Source: Marinimicrobium hydrolyticum (GTDB lineage: Bacteria > Pseudomonadota > Gammaproteobacteria > Pseudomonadales > Cellvibrionaceae). Taken from it: a stretch of DNA of 64,000 bases. Under the pieces are notes generated by a model. It did not search any database. It had not been told where the DNA came from and saw only the letters and a list, made by a program, of their open reading frames with translations. Position numbers and translations under genes: made by a program. Positions 57,508 to 64,000 of the stretch are shown piece by piece (the stretch's first letter is position 1; each line of letters starts with the position of its first letter). Location of the stretch: assembly GCF_030848505.1 (NCBI RefSeq), contig NZ_JAVDDU010000001.1, forward strand, positions 682,001 to 746,000, written 5' to 3'.

Positions 57508-59115
57508 TCAGTTGCCAGTAACGTCTACGAACAGGGTTAAAGACTGACCCGGATGGATGTAGCTGTTTTCAGGAACCTGATTCCAGCTCAGCACATCGCT
57601 GACGCTAACATTAAAACGATTGGCAATCCGGGCAATGGAGTCTCCCTGCCGGACTCGGTAATTCACTCTGCGCACAGTCGATCGGTTGTTGAAGGCTGGG
57701 CTCTGCTCAGCACTAGCACTGGCGACTGCCTGATTTCTCGTCCAAACCACCAGTTTTTGCCCCGGCATTAAACGATCCCCTGGGGCCATTCCGTTCCAGT
57801 TGGTAAGGGCGCCGACCGTTACACCATGCTGACGGGCAATCCTCCAAAAACTATCTCCAGAGCGAACGGTATACTCGATTCGCTGACTGCCGTCTGCACC
57901 GCGCGCGCGATTTTGTTGTCGTTCCAACCGCTGGCCAGCGCTATAGGCATAGTGCTCATCCGGTTGAGTCGCGGTGGGAATCATCAGTGTTTGACCGACG
58001 CGAATAATGTGACCGTTGAGGTCGTTGACGCTCTGCAAAGTCCCAACGCTGGTTCTGTGCCGCCGGGCAATGGTGCTCAGGGAGTCGCCCGACCTAACCT
58101 GATAGCGTGTCCAACTGACTCTTTGTTCAGGAGAGAGCTCTGCCAGGCGCTGGGTAAACTGGCCTGCGTTCTGAACCGGGATCAGAAGGCGATGCGTGCC
58201 TTCCGGGTCTGTCGCCCAACGGTTGTACCCGGCGTTCAACAGGTAAAGCTCGTCGATGTCGATGCCGGCCATCTCGGCCGCCTGCGCCAGGTCGATCTGC
58301 GAGTCCACCATGATCTCGGCGAAATAAGGCTCGTCAGGAACAGGTTGCAGAGTAATTCCGTGGGCTTCGGGGTCCCCAATGACTCGGGCTAGGGCGATGA
58401 GCTGGGGAACGTAATTCCGGGTTTCCCTAGGTAACCTTAGGGACCAGTAATCTGTGGGTCGGCCTTCTCTGGTATTGCGGCGAATGGAGCGATTCAGATT
58501 GCCTCCGCCGGTGTTGTAAGCCGCCAGAGCCAAAAACCAGTCGTTGTCAAAACGGGCGTGCAGGCGCGAAAGGTAAGTCAGAGCTGCGTCGGTGGAAGCC
58601 ACTACATCCCGACGTCCGTCGTACCACCAGTTTTGATCCAATCCGTAGTAACGGCCGGTGGCCGGCACGAACTGCCAAATGCCGGACGCGCGGCTATGGG
58701 AGTAGGCAAAGGGATCAAACGCACTCTCGATGATGGGCAACAGCGCCAACTCCAGAGGCATGTCTCTGGCTTCCAGCTCGTTGACGATGTGATAGAGGTA
58801 ACGGCTGCCGCGCTCCACCACACGATCGATGTAGTGAGGGTGGCGTTTATACCAGTCTACGTACGTCTGAATGCGTTCATTGTCCGCTTCAGGAAAACCA
58901 TAGCCGGCCCTTAATCGCGGCCAAAGATTGCCCAAATCGGCAATTTCGTAGTCGCCATGAGTCTCTGGGTCAAAATGACAGTATTCATCCGCGATGTTGA
59001 TACGCGCGCTGGAGGGCAGGGCAAAGGAATCATTTGGCTGACTCACGAGGGAGCTGCACCCACTTACGCTAATCAAGCCAAAAGCGATTACTACGGGGTT
59101 TTTTAAGAACTTCAT
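57508..59115 (-). CDS. mltD: Membrane-bound lytic murein transglycosylase D with three LysM domains
   Basis: A 535-residue lipoprotein (ISVSGC, Cys20). The SLT domain has catalytic Glu130 in LLPIIESAFDPFAYS, then SRASGIWQFVPATGR and ALAAYNTGGGN. Three LysM peptidoglycan-binding repeats follow (near 340-385, 415-460 and 488-530: YQVRSGDSLSTIARRH, YTVRSGDSFWRIARQH, YRVRQGDSIARIANRF). It cleaves glycan strands to anhydromuropeptides. gloB lies upstream on the same strand. Confidence 0.95.
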   Translation of the reverse strand: MKFLKNPVVIAFGLISVSGCSSLVSQPNDSFALPSSARINIADEYCHFDPETHGDYEIADLGNLWPRLRAGYGFPEADNERIQTYVDWYKRHPHYIDRVVERGSRYLYHIVNELEARDMPLELALLPIIESAFDPFAYSHSRASGIWQFVPATGRYYGLDQNWWYDGRRDVVASTDAALTYLSRLHARFDNDWFLALAAYNTGGGNLNRSIRRNTREGRPTDYWSLRLPRETRNYVPQLIALARVIGDPEAHGITLQPVPDEPYFAEIMVDSQIDLAQAAEMAGIDIDELYLLNAGYNRWATDPEGTHRLLIPVQNAGQFTQRLAELSPEQRVSWTRYQVRSGDSLSTIARRHRTSVGTLQSVNDLNGHIIRVGQTLMIPTATQPDEHYAYSAGQRLERQQNRARGADGSQRIEYTVRSGDSFWRIARQHGVTVGALTNWNGMAPGDRLMPGQKLVVWTRNQAVASASAEQSPAFNNRSTVRRVNYRVRQGDSIARIANRFNVSVSDVLSWNQVPENSYIHPGQSLTLFVDVTGN

Positions 59116-59320
59116 GAAGTCACGTATTTGTTATGGGTCACGGCGAGTGGCGCTAGGCTCACCCGCTCGGAGGATTTATGCGATTCTAGGTGCTGGTCAA
59201 ACCCTGGTCAAGGTAACTTGGGCGCCTAGCCTCAGATGGCGCCTAGTGCCACAAGTTCCAAATTAGCGCCTAAATAGAGTTTAGCAGGCGGTTGAAAAAC
59301 AACCTGTTCGGGGAGGGAAA

Positions 59321-60094
59321 TTAGTTGGCATCCTTCCAGCTTCTAAGGGCCGCAAAAACGTCAGCTTCGGTTTTCAGCTCTCGTCCGGCGTGGGCTTCAA
59401 CCTGTTTTCGTATCGCCGGCTCCCGACAGCGCAGGAAGGGGTTGGTGGCCAGTTCTTCGCTCATAACGGTGGGTAGTGTGATGCCGGTGCGGGCAAGGGC
59501 TCGTTCTTCCCGGCCCCGGCGGCTTTCCAGTGCGGGATTGTCGGGGTCGGCCAAGCGCGCAAAGCGCAGGTTTGCCAAGGTGTATTCGTGAGCGCAGTAA
59601 ACGAGCGTGTCGGGAGGCAGCTGCGTGAGTTTTTTTAGGGAGTGTAAGGCCTGCTCGGCCGTCCCCTCAAACAGTCGTCCGCAGCCGCCCGCGAACAGTG
59701 CATCTCCACAAAATACGACCGGCGGCTGGTTGGCGCCTGCCGGAGAGTAGTACGCAATATGGTCCAAGGTATGGCCGGGCAGGGCAATCACCTCAAAGGT
59801 GACATGCTCCAGGGTGAGGTGCTCGCCCTCTGATAGTGGCTCCGACACCTGCCGCACAGAGCTGGGGCCGTAAACGGGCACTTGAGAGTACGCCAAAAGG
59901 TCGTCGAGTCCGTCTGTGTGATCCCAGTGGTGGTGTGTGATCAGTACGCCCGCCAGTGTCAGCTGGCCTTCCTGAAGCCGCTCTATCACCGGAGCCGCCT
60001 CGCCGGGGTCCACTATGTAGGCTCGGCGATCGGTGCCCTTGAGCAGCCACACGTAATTTGTATCCAGGGTCGGAATGGCTTCTATGTCAAACAT
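59321..60094 (-). CDS. gloB: Hydroxyacylglutathione hydrolase (glyoxalase II)
   Basis: A 257-residue metallo-beta-lactamase-fold thioesterase: THHHWDHTDG (His54, His56, Asp58, His59), LPGHTLDHI, FCGDALFAGGCGRLFEG and YCAHEYTLANLRFA. It hydrolyses S-lactoylglutathione to lactate and glutathione in methylglyoxal removal. It is divergent from the YafS-like gene, as in E. coli. The 205-base spacer to mltD has repeated GCGCCTA motifs without clear meaning. Confidence 0.95.
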   Translation of the reverse strand: MFDIEAIPTLDTNYVWLLKGTDRRAYIVDPGEAAPVIERLQEGQLTLAGVLITHHHWDHTDGLDDLLAYSQVPVYGPSSVRQVSEPLSEGEHLTLEHVTFEVIALPGHTLDHIAYYSPAGANQPPVVFCGDALFAGGCGRLFEGTAEQALHSLKKLTQLPPDTLVYCAHEYTLANLRFARLADPDNPALESRRGREERALARTGITLPTVMSEELATNPFLRCREPAIRKQVEAHAGRELKTEADVFAALRSWKDAN

Positions 60095-60180
60095 GGGGCC
60101 TCACGTCTCTGGTTGTATGGCGATGTAACTGGCATGATAAAGAATCTGATCGCCAACACCAAACTGTAGCCTGGACGACC

Positions 60181-61005
60181 ATGCCTAATCGCTTGATTCG
60201 CCGAATGCGCGTTTTTATGCGCCAGCGCTTTGGTGTGGTGCCCCTGCGCCAGTCCTTACCGGATGTAGAAGCTTGGCTGGAAACGCCGCTCGGCCAGGCG
60301 TTGCTCGAGCAGGAACGCATGTTATTGGAGCCAGAGCTGCAGGATTTATTCGGCTACCACCTGCTGCAGATGAGTGTCGATCCCGCGTTGGATCTTACGC
60401 GGGGCAGTCGCATTACCCACCGGTTTACCCTGGCTCCCACCACGGCCACCCAAGGGGCGCTGTCGCCACTGGTAGCGGAGTTTCATTCGCTCCCCTTATC
60501 AGCGGAATCACTGGATTTGGTGTTGTTACACCACCTACAGGATTATTCCCAAACCCCGCACCAACTGCTCAGGGAGGTGGCGCGTGTACTGATACCGCGA
60601 GGCCATTTGGTCATCGTGGGCTTTAACCCATGGAGTCTGCTGGGAATAGGGCGCTGGGTGGCGCGCTGTTTTAGCGACAGCCCCCGCTGGCGACATCAGT
60701 CGTTGCGCTTGGGCAGGGTACTGGATTGGCTTCAGCTGTTGGATCTTGAGTTGGTGAAGGTCAATCACGGTTTTTACCGCCCACCGATTCAGCGCCCCGG
60801 AGCATTGCGCCATTTGCATTGGTTGGAGCGCTGGGGTAAAAAGCTGCCCATGTTTCCGGGCGGGGTCTATATCATCGTGGCCCGGAAAGACCTAGGTGCG
60901 CCCATTCCGCTGAAGCCTAGCTGGGAGAGCGTCAAAACCGCCCCGGGCCTGGAGGGCGTCAAATCGATAAGAAAAGAGCAAAAGGCTTGCAAATCAAGCC
61001 AGTAG
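60181..61005 (+). CDS. YafS-like class I methyltransferase
   Basis: A 274-residue protein in the slot of E. coli yafS between gloB and rnhA. The segment [21 protein letters not shown], then [27 protein letters not shown], is typical of SAM-dependent methyltransferases after motif IV, but a normal glycine-rich motif I is not evident, so activity is uncertain. ATG 60181 is chosen; upstream sequence is not conserved-looking. rnhA follows after ten bases. Confidence 0.72.
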   Translation: MPNRLIRRMRVFMRQRFGVVPLRQSLPDVEAWLETPLGQALLEQERMLLEPELQDLFGYHLLQMSVDPALDLTRGSRITHRFTLAPTTATQGALSPLVAEFHSLPLSAESLDLVLLHHLQDYSQTPHQLLREVARVLIPRGHLVIVGFNPWSLLGIGRWVARCFSDSPRWRHQSLRLGRVLDWLQLLDLELVKVNHGFYRPPIQRPGALRHLHWLERWGKKLPMFPGGVYIIVARKDLGAPIPLKPSWESVKTAPGLEGVKSIRKEQKACKSSQ

Positions 61006-61015
61006 AGGCGATATC

Positions 61016-61453
61016 TTGAAAAAAGTTGAAGTGTTTACCGACGGTGCCTGTCGTGGCAATCCTGGCCCAGGCGGGTGGGGGGCGTTGCTTCGGTTTGGAG
61101 ACGTCGAGCGCTCCCTGTACGGGGGAGAAGCACAGACCACCAATAATCGCATGGAGTTGCGCGCGGCCATTGAGGCGTTGGCCGCCCTGAAAGAGCCCTG
61201 TGAAGTGACTTTAACGACCGACTCCCAGTATGTTCGACAGGGCATCAGTGGCTGGCTGGCCGGCTGGAAACGCAATGGCTGGAAAACGGCCTCCAAGGCG
61301 CCGGTTAAAAACGTCGACCTCTGGCAGGCTCTCGATGCGGAAAATCAACGCCATAAGGTAGTTTGGCACTGGGTCAAAGGCCACAGCGGCCACCGGGAAA
61401 ACGACATCGCCGATCAGTTGGCCAACCGCGGCATTGATGAATTGAGGAGTTAA
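61016..61453 (+). CDS. rnhA: Ribonuclease HI
   Basis: A 145-residue enzyme removing RNA from RNA-DNA hybrids. The catalytic carboxylates are Asp9 ([16 protein letters not shown]), Glu47 (NNRMELRA), Asp69 (TTDSQYV) and the Asp of ENDIADQLA. The basic protrusion [20 protein letters not shown] is present. It starts with TTG 61016, eight bases after GAGG. dnaQ begins two bases after its stop. Confidence 0.96.
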   Translation: MKKVEVFTDGACRGNPGPGGWGALLRFGDVERSLYGGEAQTTNNRMELRAAIEALAALKEPCEVTLTTDSQYVRQGISGWLAGWKRNGWKTASKAPVKNVDLWQALDAENQRHKVVWHWVKGHSGHRENDIADQLANRGIDELRS

Positions 61454-61455
61454 AC

Positions 61456-62169
61456 GTGCGTCAGATTGTGTTGGATACGGAAACCACGGGTTTGGAAACG
61501 GCGCAGGGCCACCGGATCATCGAGATAGGTTGCGTTGAACTGGTGAATCGACGCCTCACGGGCCGCCACTACCACCAGTACATCAATCCCGAGCGGGAGG
61601 TGGACGCCGGGGCGATGGAAGTCCACGGCATTACCAATGAAATGCTGGCGGACAAGCCTCTGTTCAGCCAGATCGCCGATGAATTTATGGCGTTTGTGGA
61701 CGGTGCTGAACTGGTAATTCACAACGCCCCCTTCGATATTGGCTTTATCGACGCCGAGCTAAAGCGGCTGGGCGGTAAGGTTTCGACCATAACCAGTGTG
61801 TGTACCGTGATGGACACGCTCCTGCTGGCGCGCTCCAAGCACCCAGGGCAGAAGAACAATTTGGATGCCTTGTGTAAACGCTACGGTGTTGACAACACCC
61901 AGCGTGAACTTCACGGCGCGTTGCTGGATGCTGAGATTCTGGCCGACGTTTACCTACTGATGACTGGCGGTCAGACGGCTTTGTCTCTCGGTGGAGAGGA
62001 TTCCAAGAGCGGGCGATCCGGTGTCGCCGGCAGCGAACCGCGACCACTGCCTGCCAACCGTCCGGTGTTGCCGGTGATAGAGGCGGTCGCAGAAGAGTTG
62101 GCTGAGCACCGGGAAAAGCTGGAGGCAATCGCCAAAGCCAGCGGCGGCATTTGCCTCTGGGCTGAATAA
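61456..62169 (+). CDS. dnaQ: DNA polymerase III epsilon subunit (3'-5' proofreading exonuclease)
   Basis: A 237-residue DEDDh exonuclease: Asp7 and Glu9 in VLDTETTG, HNAPFDIGFID, and HGALLDAEILADVYLLMTGGQ with the catalytic His. The C-terminal segment binds the alpha subunit. GTG start after GAGGAG. In E. coli rnhA and dnaQ are divergent; here they are codirectional and nearly touching, as in Pseudomonas from memory. Confidence 0.96.
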   Translation: MRQIVLDTETTGLETAQGHRIIEIGCVELVNRRLTGRHYHQYINPEREVDAGAMEVHGITNEMLADKPLFSQIADEFMAFVDGAELVIHNAPFDIGFIDAELKRLGGKVSTITSVCTVMDTLLLARSKHPGQKNNLDALCKRYGVDNTQRELHGALLDAEILADVYLLMTGGQTALSLGGEDSKSGRSGVAGSEPRPLPANRPVLPVIEAVAEELAEHREKLEAIAKASGGICLWAE

Positions 62170-62252
62170 GGGTCCAATCAGCGGCAACTGTGAGACGTAT
62201 TTAACAATCAGGACAAGGACTTACGCCGGGTTTGTAAAGTTGCCATAAAAAC

Positions 62253-62281
62253 TTGGGTAAGTGGCGTTACATTGCTATTCT
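62253..62281 (+). promoter_or_regulatory. Candidate promoter of the fimL-like gene
   Basis: TTGGGT (62253-62258), 17 bases, TATTCT (62276-62281) with TGC directly before the -10. It lies about 95 bases before the GTG. Confidence 0.45.
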
Positions 62282-62375
62282 TAGTGGAATAGAGGTCTTA
62301 GTGGCCTGCTGGGGGCGAGGGAAGTGAACATCATTCAGTCCTCGGAGAATAAGCCAAATCAACAGGATAGCCGCA

Positions 62376-64000
62376 GTGACCGGAGTCGAAAAAGTCAACC
62401 TGAGTTCACTCAAGCTGGTACAGGATGAGCTGATTGCCACCATCGAGCAATCGGCCGTGCACTTGGAGCAGTTTGCCTCTGAACGTAATAACGCCGAGCT
62501 GTTACAAAGCTGCATTGATGGCATCAAGCAAATCAGCGGTACCTTGAGCTTGCTGCAACTTAAAGGCGTGGATCTTCTGGCGCAAGAGCTGGTGGAGCAC
62601 ATCACCGATATTCCCCTGGGCGAAGAGCCCAACAGCGACCGACAGCTCGACGTACTCACTTCCGCTTTCTTTATTTTGCCCCGTTACCTCGAGTACTGCC
62701 TACAAACGTCACGCAGCATGGCCATGCTGTTAATCCCGTACATTAATGAGCTGCGCCAGATTCGCAAAGCGCCTCTGCTCCCAGAAAGTCATTTCTACGT
62801 ATTCGATATCCCCAAGGTGGCGCGCACCGAGCAGCAGAGTGCGGCGGTACTGGGTGAAGATCTGAATAGCGTGGTGCGCCGCTTGCGACACATGTACCAA
62901 GTGGGCTTATTGAAAGTGCTACAGGGCAAGGGTACTGGCCCAGCGCTAAGCATGATGGCACGTTCCATGGAGCGTTTGGACTCGGCTTGCGTTGGTTACC
63001 CGATGGGGGAGCTCTGGCGAGTTGGCAGCGCCTTTCTGGAAGCCGCAGCCGAGAAAAAACTGCACCTAACGATGGGACGAAAACGCCTGCTCAGCACTTT
63101 GGATCGTGAAGTGAAAAAAGTGCAGGCGGAAGGGAAAAGCGCTCTGGATAAAGCGCCAGATCCTGCCCTGTTAAAGGAGATGCTCTACCTGGTGGCCCTG
63201 TCTCGTTCCGACGCGCCTAAAGTAGTTGCGGTAGCCAAAGCTTACGGAGTTGAACACTTACCGTACAACGATGCGGAGCTAATCCGGGAACTGGAGTTTC
63301 TTAAAGGCCCCAGCGCCAATACCATCGACTCTATGAGCGCCGTACTCAAAGATGAGTTGCGTAGCACCAAAAATATTCTTGAGCGTGCCGCTCAAGGTGG
63401 TACCGAGCTTCTGAACGAAAGCCCCGAGTTGCTGGATACGCTAAAGAAAGTCGCGGACATTCTGGCCGTGGTCGGGTTGGTTTCCGCCAGCAACAGCCTG
63501 CGCCAGGAGATCCAGAAAATCGCCGGCTGGCAGGAAGGCAAAGTACAAATAGACCCCGAAGAGCTGCTCGCCGTGGCGGACACGCTTTTGTACATTGAGA
63601 GCTCGGTGTCCGGCTTGGGTAAGACCAGTCTTTCCGATGAGCGTCTAGCGGAGATCAACGCCACCTCTCGTCACGACATCATCGCCCATAGCCAATTGGC
63701 GGAAGCGGAACAACTGGTGTTTGAAGAGGCGGAATCAGGCCTTTCCCTGGTCAAAAGGGCGCTAAGCTCCTTCGCTGAATCCAATTACGATGTCGGGCAC
63801 ATCAAGAACGTTGCCAACACCTTAAATTCCGTTCGTGGCGGTATGACTCTATTGAACCTGCCCCGTGCGGCCGCCTTGGTGTCCGCTTGTGTGCGCTTTG
63901 TTGAGCAATCGCTGCTCCAAAACGAACAGCCCGCTGCCGTGCAACACATGCTGGAAACGTTTGCGGATGCCGTCATCAGCCTGGAGTACTACTTGGACAC
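62376..64000 (+). CDS. fimL: FimL / ChpA N-terminal-like protein (cut by window edge)
   Basis: From GTG 62376 (AGGA eight bases upstream) the frame is open to the window end, 541 codons. The protein is helical and looks like repeated Hpt-type modules (residues 1-140, KQISGTLSLLQLKGVDLLAQE; around 470-500, NVANTLNSVRGGMTLL), but the phosphorylatable His is missing (Ser/Gly and Asn481 at those sites). This agrees with FimL, which regulates type IV pili and cAMP in Pseudomonas and lies near dnaQ there. ChpA has a similar N-terminus but continues for over 2000 residues; the missing end would decide. Confidence 0.7.
   Translation, partial: MTGVEKVNLSSLKLVQDELIATIEQSAVHLEQFASERNNAELLQSCIDGIKQISGTLSLLQLKGVDLLAQELVEHITDIPLGEEPNSDRQLDVLTSAFFILPRYLEYCLQTSRSMAMLLIPYINELRQIRKAPLLPESHFYVFDIPKVARTEQQSAAVLGEDLNSVVRRLRHMYQVGLLKVLQGKGTGPALSMMARSMERLDSACVGYPMGELWRVGSAFLEAAAEKKLHLTMGRKRLLSTLDREVKKVQAEGKSALDKAPDPALLKEMLYLVALSRSDAPKVVAVAKAYGVEHLPYNDAELIRELEFLKGPSANTIDSMSAVLKDELRSTKNILERAAQGGTELLNESPELLDTLKKVADILAVVGLVSASNSLRQEIQKIAGWQEGKVQIDPEELLAVADTLLYIESSVSGLGKTSLSDERLAEINATSRHDIIAHSQLAEAEQLVFEEAESGLSLVKRALSSFAESNYDVGHIKNVANTLNSVRGGMTLLNLPRAAALVSACVRFVEQSLLQNEQPAAVQHMLETFADAVISLEYYLD

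Overview
The window is chromosomal core DNA of a gammaproteobacterium. The gene orders tRNA-Ser/yccA/tusDCBE, rne/rluC/HAD/maf/yceD/rpmF/plsX/fabDG/acpP/fabF/pabC/mltG, glnS/cysS, tRNA-Leu/tig/clpP/clpX/lon/hupB/ppiD and mltD/gloB/yafS-like/rnhA/dnaQ/fimL match my memory of Pseudomonas. The amount of lipoprotein and lytic enzyme genes and the drift from Pseudomonas proteins suggest a marine Pseudomonadales/Cellvibrionales-type genome; that last step is inference. There is no prophage, insertion sequence, CRISPR array or rRNA operon.

Layout. 0-4.3 kb: the N-terminal part of acnB (reverse, cut by the window edge), an SMP-30-like lipoprotein, a DUF1289 protein, two tRNA-modification enzymes (miaE, cmoM) and a membrane J-domain protein. 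4.4-6.6 kb: a pair of predicted lipoproteins, one with a gluzincin-like HExxH site, the most accessory-looking genes here. 6.7-12.9 kb: agmatine-to-putrescine conversion (aguA, aguB), bcp, an AraC-type DNA-binding protein without sensor domain, yajC, a D-cysteine desulfhydrase-like enzyme and an alanine/glycine:Na+ symporter. 12.9-15.8 kb: reverse-strand sulfur relay tusDCBE, yccA, a repeat-rich block and tRNA-Ser(UGA). 15.9-19.7 kb: rne with a long leader.

19.7-29.6 kb: rluC, HAD phosphatase, maf, then the ribosomal protein L32/fatty-acid block up to pabC and mltG. fabH is absent between plsX and fabD, and tmk/holB do not follow mltG. 29.7-38.5 kb: glnS, cysS, CorB-like and YpjD-like membrane proteins, ffh and several small envelope proteins. 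38.6-48 kb: malic enzyme, YjbR-like protein, SDR, XRE-cupin regulator, the fadBA beta-oxidation operon, a cupin resembling type I mannose-6-phosphate isomerase and a TraB/GumN-family protein.

48.1-57.4 kb: tRNA-Leu(UAG) and the protein quality-control run tig-clpP-clpX-lon-hupB-ppiD, with a heat-shock-type promoter before lon. 57.5-64 kb: mltD and gloB (reverse), then a YafS-like methyltransferase, rnhA, dnaQ and a FimL/ChpA-N-like gene running off the right edge.

Functionally the window covers translation fidelity (tRNA modification, two synthetases, SRP), fatty-acid synthesis and breakdown, envelope and peptidoglycan remodelling, and proteostasis. I found no clearly new multi-gene system. 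The best leads are the structured repeat block beside tRNA-Ser, the metalloprotease/His-rich lipoprotein pair, an apparently leaderless yceD mRNA, and a long rne leader.
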